Of a stretch of DNA of 64,000 nt, positions 37,520 to 47,314 are shown piece by piece. Where the stretch lies: contig NZ_LR130759.1 in assembly GCF_900292015.1 (NCBI RefSeq), forward strand, positions 2,170,001-2,234,000, read 5' to 3'. Positions within the stretch are counted from its first letter, which is position 1; each line of letters opens with the position of its first letter. The position numbers and the translations under genes are program-made. This DNA comes from Mycobacterium basiliense (GTDB taxonomy: Bacteria > Actinomycetota > Actinomycetes > Mycobacteriales > Mycobacteriaceae). The notes under the pieces were generated by a model. The model was not told the origin of the DNA. It worked only from the letters and a program-made list of their open reading frames with translations, and made no database searches.

Positions 37520-38574
37520 CGACTTCGCTGCTTACCCGGGTGGCTGATGGGGGCCTGGCGGCCGTCCATCGGCTGCGGGCCGTGGTGTGGCCGATCACCC
37601 AGACGTCGGTGGCCGCTGGCCTTGCCTGGTATCTGGCCCACGATGTGCTGGACCACCCGCAGCCGTTCTTCGCGCCGATCTCGGCCGTGGTGTGCATGTC
37701 GGCGACCAACGTGCTGCGCGCCCGCCGCGCCGCGCAGATGATCGTCGGGGTGGCGCTGGGCATCGTGGTGGGTGCCGCCGTGCACGTTGTTCTCGGGACC
37801 GGACCGCTCGCCATGGCGGTTGCGGTGTTCGTCGCGCTGTGCGTGGCGGTTTTGGGCGCGCTGGGCTTCATCGGCCAAGGCCTGATGTTCGTCAATCAGA
37901 CCGCTGTCTCGTCGGTTTTGGTCCTGGTGTTTGCTTCCACCGGCGGTGTGGTGGGGGAGCGTCTCTTCGATGCGCTCATCGGTGGCGGTCTGGCCTTCGT
38001 GTTCGCCATCCTGTTGTTTCCGGCCGACCCCGCGCGGATCCTCGCCGATGCGCGCGTCAGCGTGTTGGCGGCGTTGCACGACACCCTCGTGGAGGTGACG
38101 AACATCGTGGACGATCCGGCCCGCGTCGCTCCGGACTGGCCGCTGGCGGCCTTTGATCGGCTGCACGCCGAGCTGGGCGGCCTGCTCGAGGCCCGGGCAA
38201 CGGCGGTGGTGGTGGTGCGCATCGCGCCCCGCCGCTGGGCGTCACGCAACTCCATTCTCGACGTCGAGCAACAGTCGGCGCGGTTGGGGATGTTGGTCAG
38301 CGGCGTGCTGGAGCTGGCGCGCGACGTCACCCGGACTTTTGACCGAGCGGTGCAGCGGCCCGTGCGCATCGCACTTGACGAACTCGCGAAGGCGATGTCC
38401 GTCGCCCACCGGGACCCGGCAACGGCCACCGCATGCGCTGCCGCCGCCCGTGCCCAGGCGTTGGAAGTGGGGACATCGGCTCGTGACAGGGCCGAGGTGG
38501 TGCTGGCCGACATCCTCTGTGCCTGCGCCGACGACCTGCAACAAGTGATCGACCTGCCCGGCCTAGGCGGCTAG
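37516..38574 (+). CDS. FUSC-like membrane protein, second of a tandem pair
   Basis: The 352-residue protein begins TTSLLTRVADGGLAAVHRL and shares with the preceding gene WYLAHDV, QPFFAPI, FVNQTAVSSVLVLV, RLFDALIGGGLAFVFAILLFP and the C-terminal CADDLQQVIDL. Membrane segments fill about residues 20-175; the rest is helical. Its length is close to the single Rv2571c of H37Rv (355 aa as I recall). Translational coupling to its paralogue suggests a hetero-oligomeric exporter, which is inference. Confidence 0.8.
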   Translation: MTTSLLTRVADGGLAAVHRLRAVVWPITQTSVAAGLAWYLAHDVLDHPQPFFAPISAVVCMSATNVLRARRAAQMIVGVALGIVVGAAVHVVLGTGPLAMAVAVFVALCVAVLGALGFIGQGLMFVNQTAVSSVLVLVFASTGGVVGERLFDALIGGGLAFVFAILLFPADPARILADARVSVLAALHDTLVEVTNIVDDPARVAPDWPLAAFDRLHAELGGLLEARATAVVVVRIAPRRWASRNSILDVEQQSARLGMLVSGVLELARDVTRTFDRAVQRPVRIALDELAKAMSVAHRDPATATACAAAARAQALEVGTSARDRAEVVLADILCACADDLQQVIDLPGLGG

Positions 38575-38579
38575 TCGGG

Positions 38580-38969
38580 TCAAATCGACTTCGCCAGGAA
38601 CTCCTTGACGGCCTTTTTTGGCGCCTGAGTCAGCCAGGCCTCGGTGATCAGGTCTTCCAAATCGGTTAACTCGATCTCGGCCAATCTGACCAGCACTGCC
38701 GGATAGCCGTCGAAGTGTGGCGTGGTGAAGTAGACCGTCGGCTCGTCGGCGATCAGGGCGAACTTGATGCCCTCATCGGCGACCCGGACGCCGAGGATAT
38801 CGCCCGCCGGTGGCTCGACACCGGCGCGCGTCAGTGCTGCCACGTCGGACTTTCGTAGCGGTCGTTCCCACGCCATCGGTTTCTTGCCGACCCGCCAGTT
38901 GTGTGGGGACGGCTCGGCGCTCAACGGCAGCCCACCCACGATGCGGGTGACATCATTCCAGGTAGCCAC
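38580..38969 (-). CDS. MmcQ/YjbR-like family protein
   Basis: The 129-residue protein has the YjbR-type DNA-binding-like fold pattern: a start TWNDVTRIVGGLP, the middle GDILGVRVADEGIKFALI, YFTTPHFDGYPAVLVRL, and a final LTDLEDLITEAWLTQAPKK helix. The biochemical role of the family is unknown. GTG 38969 is the start. It corresponds in length and place to Rv2570. It converges with the FUSC pair, with 5 bases between stops. Confidence 0.8.
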   Translation of the reverse strand: MATWNDVTRIVGGLPLSAEPSPHNWRVGKKPMAWERPLRKSDVAALTRAGVEPPAGDILGVRVADEGIKFALIADEPTVYFTTPHFDGYPAVLVRLAEIELTDLEDLITEAWLTQAPKKAVKEFLAKSI

Positions 38970-39078
38970 CTGCTGATTGTGCGCCGGATAGGGCCGCTTG
39001 GTGAGGCATTCGCCTGGGCCGGCCCATTATGTGGTGTGATCAGCGTTGCCACTACGTCCAGGAATCAGGAGTCGGCCG

Positions 39079-40035
39079 TTGTCCCTTTCGCTAGACGGGC
39101 CTTCCGATAGGTTGTTCGGCTCCGCGGCTGCCAGGCGCTATCGAGTCACCCACCGCACGGAGTACCGCTACTCCGATATCGTGACCAGCTCTTACGGGCG
39201 AGCGTTCCTCACTCCCCGCGACTCGCTGCGCCAGCATTGTGTCGCTCACCGGCTGACCGTCGATCCGACCCCGACCGATAGCTCCACCAGCCCCGACTCC
39301 TACGGCAATATCAGGTCCTATTTCCACGTCACCGAACCGCACCGCGCCCTGAGCATCACCAGCGAATCCATCGTCGACGTGGCACCACCGGATCCGCGGC
39401 TGTACACCAGCGGGCCGGCGCTGAAACCGTGGGAGGAGGCCCGACCCAGCGGGCGTAAGGGTGCTCTCGAGGTCGACTTCGCGCTGGACCTGAACCCGGC
39501 GGAAATCACCGATGAGGTGCGCGAATACGCGGCTCCCAGCTTTGTGCCCGAACGGCCGCTGGTCGAGGTGCTCCGCGATCTCACGACACGGATCTATACC
39601 GACTTCACCTACTGTTCGGGCTCCACCACCGTTTCCACCAGGGTTACCGAGGTTCTTTCGGCCCGGGAAGGGGTATGCCAAGACTTTGCGAGGCTGGCGA
39701 TCGCCTGCCTGCGCGCCCACGGTCTGGCGGCCTGCTACGTGTCCGGGTATCTGGCCACCGACCCACCGCCTGGAAAGGATCGGATGATCGGTATTGACGC
39801 AACCCATGCCTGGGCATCGGTGTGGACTCCCCAGCAACCGGGACAGTTTGAATGGTTGGGCCTCGACCCCACCAATGACCAGTTCGTCGACGAGCGCTAC
39901 ATCGTGGTGGGGCGCGGCCGCGACTATGCCGATGTGCCGCCGTTGCGTGGCATCATCTACACCAACTCGGAGAATAGCGTCATCGACGTCGGTGTCGACG
40001 TCGTGCCCTTCGAAAGCGATGTGCTGGATGCGTGA
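39079..40035 (+). CDS. Transglutaminase-like cysteine peptidase/ligase family protein
   Basis: The 318-residue protein has the bacterial transglutaminase N-terminal domain (RYRVTHRTEYRYSDIVTSSYGRAFLTPR) and a core with the catalytic triad: GVCQDFARLAIACLRAHG (Cys), DATHAWASVW (His) and LGLDPTND (Asp). TTG 39079 is chosen because AGGAG lies 7 bases upstream; no better start is near. It corresponds to Rv2569c and overlaps the next gene. With the ATP-grasp/alpha-E and DUF2126 genes nearby it forms a conserved peptide-modification-type cluster. Confidence 0.85.
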   Translation: MSLSLDGPSDRLFGSAAARRYRVTHRTEYRYSDIVTSSYGRAFLTPRDSLRQHCVAHRLTVDPTPTDSSTSPDSYGNIRSYFHVTEPHRALSITSESIVDVAPPDPRLYTSGPALKPWEEARPSGRKGALEVDFALDLNPAEITDEVREYAAPSFVPERPLVEVLRDLTTRIYTDFTYCSGSTTVSTRVTEVLSAREGVCQDFARLAIACLRAHGLAACYVSGYLATDPPPGKDRMIGIDATHAWASVWTPQQPGQFEWLGLDPTNDQFVDERYIVVGRGRDYADVPPLRGIIYTNSENSVIDVGVDVVPFESDVLDA

Positions 40036-41110
40036 CTTTCATTGTCCCAATTGCGGCCAGCGGCTGACCTTCGAGAACTCCACCTGTCTGTCGTGCGGCA
40101 GCCCGTTGGGCTTCTCCCTGGATCAGATGGCGTTGCTGGTGATCGCCGAGCACCACGACGGAAGCGAACATGCCGGTGCCGTACCGGCCGACCACTTTCG
40201 GTTGTGCAAGAACTTGCACCTGGCCGAATGCAATTGGCTGGTGTCCGCCCAACATCCCAACGGACTGTGCGAGTCGTGCGTATTGACCGTGGAGCGGCCC
40301 AACGATGGCGATGCTGTAGGTCTGGCGGAGTTCGCCCGGGCCGAGGCCGCCAAGCGACGGCTGGTTGCCGAGCTGTCCGAGCTGAAGCTGCCGATCGTCG
40401 GACGTGACGAGGATCCCGAAGGCGGATTGGCGTTCCGGCTACTGTCGAGTGCCCACGAGAATGTGGTGACTGGACACGAAAACGGGTTCATCACACTGGA
40501 TCTCGCTGAGGGTGATGATGTCCACCGCGAACAGTTGCGGGTTGAGATGGACGAGCCCTACCGCACCCTGCTCGGCCACTTTCGCCATGAGGTCGGGCAC
40601 TACTACTTCTATCGGCTGATCGAGCGGGCCACCGACGATAGGGCCGACCAGGCTTACCTGACCACATTCCGGGAGTTGTTCGGTGACCCGGACGCCGACT
40701 ACCAGGAGGCGCTGGATCGGCACTACCGCGACGGTGCACCCGAGGGCTGGCAGGAAAGGTTCGTGTCCTCCTATGCGACCATGCACCCCGCCGAGGATTG
40801 GGCCGAGACCTTCGCTCACTATCTGCACATCCGGGATGCGCTGGATACCGCGGCTTGGTGCGGTCTGGCGCCGGCATCGGCAACCTTTGACCGGCCAACG
40901 TTGGGGCCCAGCGCTTTTCCCACCATCATCGATATGTGGTTGCCGTTATCGTGGTCACTGAACATGGTGAACCGTTCGATGGGCCACGACGACCTGTATC
41001 CCTTTGTGCTGCCGACCGCGGTGTTGAACAAGATGCGGTTCATCCATGACGTCATCCACGAGACCACGTCCGATTCGCGGGATTCGCGGGATACGGGCAG
41101 GCCCGCCTAG
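40028..41110 (+). CDS. Zinc-ribbon putative metallopeptidase (DUF2248-like)
   Basis: The 360-residue protein starts with a zinc ribbon (CPNCGQRLTFENSTCLSCG) and carries HFRHEVGHYYFYRLIE (about residues 185-200), an HExxH metallopeptidase motif, with a downstream MHPAEDWAETFAHYLHI that can give the third ligand. ATG 40028 overlaps the transglutaminase gene by 8 bases. It corresponds to Rv2568c. A peptidase co-encoded with a transglutaminase and an ATP-grasp enzyme suggests peptide processing, which is inference. Confidence 0.82.
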   Translation: MRDFHCPNCGQRLTFENSTCLSCGSPLGFSLDQMALLVIAEHHDGSEHAGAVPADHFRLCKNLHLAECNWLVSAQHPNGLCESCVLTVERPNDGDAVGLAEFARAEAAKRRLVAELSELKLPIVGRDEDPEGGLAFRLLSSAHENVVTGHENGFITLDLAEGDDVHREQLRVEMDEPYRTLLGHFRHEVGHYYFYRLIERATDDRADQAYLTTFRELFGDPDADYQEALDRHYRDGAPEGWQERFVSSYATMHPAEDWAETFAHYLHIRDALDTAAWCGLAPASATFDRPTLGPSAFPTIIDMWLPLSWSLNMVNRSMGHDDLYPFVLPTAVLNKMRFIHDVIHETTSDSRDSRDTGRPA

Positions 41111-41127
41111 CGGCCAGGGCACGACGC

Positions 41128-43791
41128 CTAGGCGGGCATCGACCGCCGCTCGTCGGGCCCCCACAACGGCTGCATACCGCCGGGCAGGGCCAGCTGGGTT
41201 GCGGTGATGACATCGGCCAGGTCGCGCAGCCCGGTGTGTATCGCGGCCAACAGGTCTGCCAGTTCCCCGCGGCGCCCCTCGATGACCTCTTCCAGCTCGG
41301 CGGGATCGGACCTGCGTAGCCGCGCAGTGATCTCATCGACCATCCGCTCCGGTCGCGACGAACCCGATGAGCCAGGCAGATCCTTGAGATCGGCGCGCAG
41401 TCGTTCCAGTTGGTAGGCCAGCGAGCGCGGGTTCTGCGCGTCGAAGAGCATCAACTCGTTCACCGTGGCAACGCTGAACTTGCCGACCGTGCGGCGCCGG
41501 TAAATCACCGAGGATTCGCAGGCCACCAACGTCGACTCGATAACGGTTTGCTCGGCCACAACGCCGCGGACCGTGGTCAGCGTGTCCGCCAGCAACGCCG
41601 TGAGCCACAGGCTGCGTTCGATGCGCTTGCCGATATCCATCATCGTCCAGCCCGCATCGCGCACCATCGACTCGCTGGCCACGCCGGACAGCGTCAGCAT
41701 CCCGGCGAGCGTGCGCCCCTGAGACTCGGCGAGCAACGCGTCGGCCTCGGCGAGTGACTGCGGTGGATCGGACCGCAGCGCGACCGCGCGCTCGACATCA
41801 GCCAGCACCATCCAGGTGTCATTGGACAGCTGGTCGCGCACCGCCCTGGCGGCCAACGCCAATCCTTCTACCGACTGAACCAGGGACCCCGGACGCTCTA
41901 GGTCCACGGTCATCGACCACAACATCGATGGCGCAACCGCGATCATCTCGGCGTGGTCGCTCGCCGCGCCGGTGTCGGTTCCGGTGATGTGGCCCAGTGC
42001 GGCCATCAGCACCGGCACACATTCGCTTTCCTCGGTGTCCTGGTAGTGGCGGAAGACGTGGTAGCGCTCGCGCGCGACGATCAGCAACCGGGCCATGTTC
42101 TCGGCGCGTTCGCCGTAGCGCCCCATCCAGAACAGATCCGACAACACACGGGGGGAACTGACACCGCGGGTGCCCGCGCCGGTCTTCGTCGGTTGCAAAA
42201 CCGACGGCTCCAAAGCGGGCAGGCTGACCGTCTCGGCGATCGCACGTTCCGTGGGACGAACCCAGATATCCTTCGCCGCGACAGATTTCAGCGTATATGC
42301 GGCGGGTCCAGGCGCTAACACGTAGCCCAGCCCGCCGATCATTGGGGCGTAGCCACTGCGTTGGGCAACGGTGAACAACCGCATCCCCACGCCGGCCGAA
42401 GACAACACGCCGGCGTGGTCGGTCGGCGCGGAGGAGAACGTCGGGAGTTCCTGACCCGCCCACTGCCAGGGCATCGCCTCGATCCGCGCCGTCAGGTCAG
42501 CCAACTGCGCGGCCGAAAGCGTCGGCCCGACTAGGGTTTTGCCGCCAACGGTGGACTTGATCAACAGCGACGACAGGTTCGCCAGCAGATGCGAGCGTTC
42601 ACTGGCGATACCTCCCCAGTAGACGGGCGACGTCTGCAGCAGCGGTTCTTCACCCAGTAAGCGCTCGGCCAGCTCTGGTAGGAAGCGGAGCAGGCCTGGG
42701 CTTTCCAAGATGCCGCTGCCCAGCGTGTTGACCACGGTCACCGCTCCCCGGTGCTGGGCCTCCACCAAACCGACCACGCCGAGCCGGGAATCGGCACGCA
42801 GATCCAACGGATCGGCGTAGTTCTCGTCCACCCGGCGCAGCACCACGTCGACGCGTTTGAGCGTGCCCAGCGAGCGCATCCACAGTTTGCCCTCGCGCAC
42901 CACCAGATCCGCGCTCTCCACCAGCGGAAAACCCAGCAGGGTAGCCAGATACGCCTGATCGAACGCGGTTTCGGAATAGATGCCCGGGCTCAACACCACC
43001 ACCACCGGGTCTTGGGCCACATCGGGTGCCGCATCGATCAGTGCCAGGCGCAGCGCTTGCGCGAATGGGGTCGTCGGGCGCGGGCCGATGTTCTCGTAGA
43101 GGTCCGGGATCGCGTGTGCGACCACGCGGCGGTCGGCCAGCGCATAGCCGGCGCCCGAGGGGGCCTGGGTCCAATCGGCGTTGACCTGGTAGCTGCCGTC
43201 CGGCATCCGGCTGAGGTCGCAGGCGTGCAGGAAAAGTTGGTGGTGCCCGGGCACGGTGATGCCATTGCCGGCGCGTACATAACCGGGATGACCGAAGACA
43301 AGCTCCGCCGGCAAAATGCCCTCGGTGAGCAGGCTGTGCGGTCCATAGAGGTCGGCGAGCACGGCGTCGAGCAGACGCGAGCGCTGCACCAGTCCGGCTT
43401 CCAAGACATCCCAATCCTCCGCGGAAACGACCAGCGGCAGGGTGTCCAGCTTCCAGGGCCCGGGCTCTAGGCCATGCAGAACGTGCCCGTCGCGCGCGGG
43501 ATCGACCCCGGTGTAGGTGATGCCGTCGTGGTCGATCAGGCCGTGCACCACCGTACGCAGCCGGTCCAGCCCCGCCCTGCCACGCTCGGCGACCGCATCG
43601 GCCAGCTCGTCCCACGCCGGGCGTACGTTGCCGTCGGCGTCGACGAATTCGTCGTAGCCAATGCCGGGGCCGTCACGCAGATCGAACAATGCCTCTTGAG
43701 CGCGCGCGGTGCGGTATCCGGCCAGCAAGCGATCAACGTCATAGCGGGCAGCGGGTGAAGCGTCCGCAGCCCTACTCATGCTGAGTGACAT
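41128..43791 (-). CDS. Circularly permuted ATP-grasp / alpha-E domain fusion protein
   Basis: The 887-residue protein joins a circularly permuted ATP-grasp domain (about residues 60-520; GYVRAGNGITVPGHHQLFLHACDLSRMPDG, VVLSPGIYSETAFDQ, LDLRADSRLGVVGLVEAQ, VVNTLGSGILESP) to an alpha-E domain (about 545-880; VLSDLFWMGRYGERAENMARLL, LFDAQNPRSLAYQLERL). In most bacteria these are separate genes next to a transglutaminase. Iyer and Aravind's genomic analysis linked this set to peptide ligation. ATG 43791 has AGGATTGG before it. It corresponds to Rv2567. Confidence 0.9.
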   Translation of the reverse strand: MSLSMSRAADASPAARYDVDRLLAGYRTARAQEALFDLRDGPGIGYDEFVDADGNVRPAWDELADAVAERGRAGLDRLRTVVHGLIDHDGITYTGVDPARDGHVLHGLEPGPWKLDTLPLVVSAEDWDVLEAGLVQRSRLLDAVLADLYGPHSLLTEGILPAELVFGHPGYVRAGNGITVPGHHQLFLHACDLSRMPDGSYQVNADWTQAPSGAGYALADRRVVAHAIPDLYENIGPRPTTPFAQALRLALIDAAPDVAQDPVVVVLSPGIYSETAFDQAYLATLLGFPLVESADLVVREGKLWMRSLGTLKRVDVVLRRVDENYADPLDLRADSRLGVVGLVEAQHRGAVTVVNTLGSGILESPGLLRFLPELAERLLGEEPLLQTSPVYWGGIASERSHLLANLSSLLIKSTVGGKTLVGPTLSAAQLADLTARIEAMPWQWAGQELPTFSSAPTDHAGVLSSAGVGMRLFTVAQRSGYAPMIGGLGYVLAPGPAAYTLKSVAAKDIWVRPTERAIAETVSLPALEPSVLQPTKTGAGTRGVSSPRVLSDLFWMGRYGERAENMARLLIVARERYHVFRHYQDTEESECVPVLMAALGHITGTDTGAASDHAEMIAVAPSMLWSMTVDLERPGSLVQSVEGLALAARAVRDQLSNDTWMVLADVERAVALRSDPPQSLAEADALLAESQGRTLAGMLTLSGVASESMVRDAGWTMMDIGKRIERSLWLTALLADTLTTVRGVVAEQTVIESTLVACESSVIYRRRTVGKFSVATVNELMLFDAQNPRSLAYQLERLRADLKDLPGSSGSSRPERMVDEITARLRRSDPAELEEVIEGRRGELADLLAAIHTGLRDLADVITATQLALPGGMQPLWGPDERRSMPA

Positions 43792-43824
43792 CGCTTTGCC
43801 AATCCTGTGCCGATTTGGGCGCCA

Positions 43825-46800
43825 TTACTGTTGCACGGTACGCACGCGTCGCAGGTCGAGGATGCCAGGCGCGCCGATATCGGTTAACATCCGCGCCTGC
43901 TTCTCCCTGATTCCGGATAAATCAAGTTTGCCGGGGGTGGTGAACCCGGTCGCCTCGAAACGACGGGCTCGGCGCGACTCGGCCTCGACGGCGTTGATGG
44001 GCGGCTCGTCGTAGGCGCGACCACCCGGATGGGTGACGTGATACGTGCAGCCGCCACGCGACGTTCCAGCGGTGAGGTCGATGAGTTCGAACTGCAGCGG
44101 GCCGTCGGCTGAGATGGTCGGGTGCAGCGCGCTGGGCGGCTGCCAGGCCTTGAAACGCACCCCACCCACGTGGATGTCGGGGTTGTCGGTGGCCAGCAAC
44201 GGCACCGGGTAGCCATTGCAGGTAACCACGTAGCGGTGGCGGTCGGCGCCGATGACGCGGACCTGTACCCGCTCGACCGAGGAGTCGACGTAGCGGGCGG
44301 TGCCGGTAGCGCTGGACTCCTCCCCGAGGGTGTTCCATGGCTCGATCGCCCCGCGCAGTTCGATCTCCACGCCGTCGAACACTGCGGTGCCGATGCGTGG
44401 GAAGCGGAACTCGGTGAACGGGTCCAGCCAGCTGGTCTCGAACGCGATACCATGTGCGCGCAGATCCGCTGCCACGTCGGCGATGTCGTGGATCAGGAAG
44501 TGCGGCAACAGATATCGCCCATGAAGGTTGGCGCCATGGCGGATCAGCGGGGCGCGCAGCGGCTGTTCCCAGAACCACGCCACCAGCGAGCGAACCAGCA
44601 GCGACTGCACCATCGCCATCCGCAAATGGGGTGGCATCTCGAATCCGCGAAGTTCCAGTAAGCCCAGCCTGCCGCGGGGGCTTTCGGGACTGTAGAGCTT
44701 GTCGATGCAGAACTCGGCACGATGAGTGTTGCCGGTGATGTCGGTGAGCAGGTGGCGCAGCGCGCGGTCGGTCACCCAGGGCTTCACGGCGCCGCCCGCC
44801 GACAGTCGGGCGATCTCGGAAAACGCGATTTCGAGCTCGTAGAGGGCCTCGGCGCGGCCCTCGTCCACCCGGGGTGCCTGGGAAGTGGTGCCGACGAAGC
44901 GCCCGGCGAACAGGTAGGACAGCGACGGGTGTCGCTGCCAGTAGGTCAACAGGGAGACCAGCATGTCGGGGCGGCGCAGCAGTGGTGAATCGGCGGGTGT
45001 GACGCCGCCGAGGGTGATGTGGTTGCCACCACCGGTGCCCCCGTGGGATCCGTCGACGTCGAACGACTCCGTGGATAGCCGGGCCAGTCGCGCCTCTTCG
45101 TACAGCGTTTCCAGCTGCCGACGTTGCTCGTCGAAGCTGGCGGTCGGAGCCACGTTGACCTCGATCACACCGGGGTCGGGCGTGATGGTGGTGGAGGATA
45201 GCCGCGGGTCCGGCGGCGGACCGTAGCCCTCCAGGACGACCGGGCACTCGGCCTGCACCGCCGCGGCTTCGATGCGGGTGATCAGGTCCACGAAGTGTTC
45301 GAGCGCCTCGGTGGGTGGGACAAAGACGTAGAGCAGACCGTCTCGAACCTCTGCGACGAGCGCGGTCGTGGGCGCGCTCTCCGGATCGTCCAGGAGTGCC
45401 GCCTCTGCCGCGGCGGTCGCGGGCTCGGGCAGTGCGTGTCCGACCGACACCGGATCGGCGTCGAACGAGGCCCGCGGTGGCTGCCAGCTGATCGAATCCA
45501 GTGGCAGCCGCAACCCGGCTGGCGAATCGCCCTCGATCAACACCAGCCGGCCACGGCGCAGACGCCAGTCCGCGCTGGCCCAGCCCAGTTCGTCGGCGCG
45601 GCGGTGCAACGGAAGGACATAGGCGGCTGGGGTGGTGATAGAGGTGTCGAGGCGGGCCAGTAGTGCGGCGCGTCCGGTGGGGGTGTCGGAGTCGGTTTCG
45701 GGGGCGAGGTCGTCAGTCGGGTCCACCGGGTCGCCCGCCGGCAACCGCACCGCGGCCGCCAGCCGCGACAGCGGATCCTCGTAGGCCGGCCGTACCTGAG
45801 ACAGCGGTAACCCCAGCCCCTTGGCAAATCCGGCGAGCAGGCGATGCGCGGCGTCCGCATCGACGGGGTCCGGCCGATTCAGCCAGGGATCGGCCAGGAG
45901 CGCGCCGTTCGTCCACAGCGAGCGTCCGTCGGTGCGCCAGTACAGCGCAATCTGCCAGCGCGGCAATGGTTCTCCGGGATACCACCTGCCCTGGCTGCGC
46001 TGAATCAGTCCCTGCGGAGCCCACTTGGCCTTTAGCCGGGCGGCTAGATCGGATGCCCGCTGACGCTTGTGCGGGCCGTCGGCGGCGGTCCGCCACTCCT
46101 TGTCGGTCTGATTGTCCACCGACACGAATGTGGGTTCGCCGCCGACGGTCAAGCGGACATCACCGGCGGCCAGCCGTTCGTCGACCCGGCCGCCGACCTC
46201 GCAGATCGTCTGCCACGCGGTGTCTGTGTAGGGCAATGTGACCCGGGGGTCTTCGTGGACGCGAGTGACGGTATTGGAAAACTCCAGCACCGTGCCGCAC
46301 ACGTCGGTGCCACCGCTGATGGGAGCCGCGGTGGCGGGGTGCGGTGTGGCCGCCAGGGGTATGTGGCCCTCGCCGGCGAACAGTCCTGACGTTGGGTCCA
46401 GCCCGATCCATCCCGCACCGGGGATATACACCTCGGTCCACGCGTGCAGATCGGTGAAGTCGGCGACGGGCCCGGACGGGCCGTCGAGGGCTTCGATGTC
46501 GGAGGCCAGCTGGACCAGGTAGCCGGATACGAACCGCGCGGCCAACCCCAGCTGGCGCAGGATCGACACCAACAACCACGCCGAGTCCCGGCAGGATCCC
46601 ACACCGGTGCGCAGGGTGAAATCCGGTGTCTGGACGCCCGGTTCCATGCGCAGGCTGTAGCCGACGTCGGCGTTGATCGCCCGGTTGATGGCGACCAAAA
46701 AGTCGATCGTCCGGGTGCCCTCGGGCACCGAGAAGTTGCGCGCCCACGCCTTCGCCAGGTCGCCGGGCCCGGAGCCCTCGCCATCTTCATCGACCGGCCG

Positions 46801-47163
46801 CAGGTACGGTTCGAGGTCGTCGGCCAGTGCCTTGGGGTAGGTCATCCCCGCAGACGGCCAGGTTTCGGCCCAATCCTCGATGAAGAAATCGAACGGATTG
46901 ATGACCTTGAGGTCGGCGATCAGCCCGACGGTAATCGTCAGTTGCCGCATTGGTTTGGGAAAGACCAAGCGGGCCAGAAAGTTTCCCAGCGCGTCCTGCT
47001 GCCAGTTGATGAAGTGCTCGGTCGGTTCGACCCGCAACGAGTACGCCTCGATGGGGGTGCGGGAGTGGGGTGCCGGGCGCAATCTGACGACATGCGGATA
47101 GACCTGCACCAGCTTGTCAAAGGCGTAACTGGTGCGGTGCTCCAGCGCAACTTTGATGCTCAT
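43825..47163 (-). CDS. Large transglutaminase-family protein with DUF2126
   Basis: The 1112-residue protein starts SIKVALEHRTSYAFDK, a bacterial transglutaminase N-terminal domain, then a core with GVGSCRDSAWLLVSILRQLGLAARF (Cys), DLHAWTEVYIPGAGW (His) and LDPTSG (Asp), at about residues 150-270. The remaining 800 residues are DUF2126 (VGGEPTFVSVDNQTDKEW, GGTGGGNHITLGG, RHPSLSYLFAGRFVG). ATG 47163 is preferred over an upstream in-frame start. It lies 33 bases from the ATP-grasp/alpha-E gene and is transcribed with it. It corresponds to Rv2566. Confidence 0.9.
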   Translation of the reverse strand: MSIKVALEHRTSYAFDKLVQVYPHVVRLRPAPHSRTPIEAYSLRVEPTEHFINWQQDALGNFLARLVFPKPMRQLTITVGLIADLKVINPFDFFIEDWAETWPSAGMTYPKALADDLEPYLRPVDEDGEGSGPGDLAKAWARNFSVPEGTRTIDFLVAINRAINADVGYSLRMEPGVQTPDFTLRTGVGSCRDSAWLLVSILRQLGLAARFVSGYLVQLASDIEALDGPSGPVADFTDLHAWTEVYIPGAGWIGLDPTSGLFAGEGHIPLAATPHPATAAPISGGTDVCGTVLEFSNTVTRVHEDPRVTLPYTDTAWQTICEVGGRVDERLAAGDVRLTVGGEPTFVSVDNQTDKEWRTAADGPHKRQRASDLAARLKAKWAPQGLIQRSQGRWYPGEPLPRWQIALYWRTDGRSLWTNGALLADPWLNRPDPVDADAAHRLLAGFAKGLGLPLSQVRPAYEDPLSRLAAAVRLPAGDPVDPTDDLAPETDSDTPTGRAALLARLDTSITTPAAYVLPLHRRADELGWASADWRLRRGRLVLIEGDSPAGLRLPLDSISWQPPRASFDADPVSVGHALPEPATAAAEAALLDDPESAPTTALVAEVRDGLLYVFVPPTEALEHFVDLITRIEAAAVQAECPVVLEGYGPPPDPRLSSTTITPDPGVIEVNVAPTASFDEQRRQLETLYEEARLARLSTESFDVDGSHGGTGGGNHITLGGVTPADSPLLRRPDMLVSLLTYWQRHPSLSYLFAGRFVGTTSQAPRVDEGRAEALYELEIAFSEIARLSAGGAVKPWVTDRALRHLLTDITGNTHRAEFCIDKLYSPESPRGRLGLLELRGFEMPPHLRMAMVQSLLVRSLVAWFWEQPLRAPLIRHGANLHGRYLLPHFLIHDIADVAADLRAHGIAFETSWLDPFTEFRFPRIGTAVFDGVEIELRGAIEPWNTLGEESSATGTARYVDSSVERVQVRVIGADRHRYVVTCNGYPVPLLATDNPDIHVGGVRFKAWQPPSALHPTISADGPLQFELIDLTAGTSRGGCTYHVTHPGGRAYDEPPINAVEAESRRARRFEATGFTTPGKLDLSGIREKQARMLTDIGAPGILDLRRVRTVQQ

Positions 47164-47314
47164 AATCGCTGATCCCATCACAAGACCCAGCACGCCGCAG
47201 CGCACCCGCGGACAACGTCGGCCCCGGTCGGGCGATCACGCGGTTGCTACGCCGTTGGTTGTGAACACGGCGTTTCGGTGGCTTTACGGTTACTGGTTTG
47301 GTTTGGTCGGGCGG

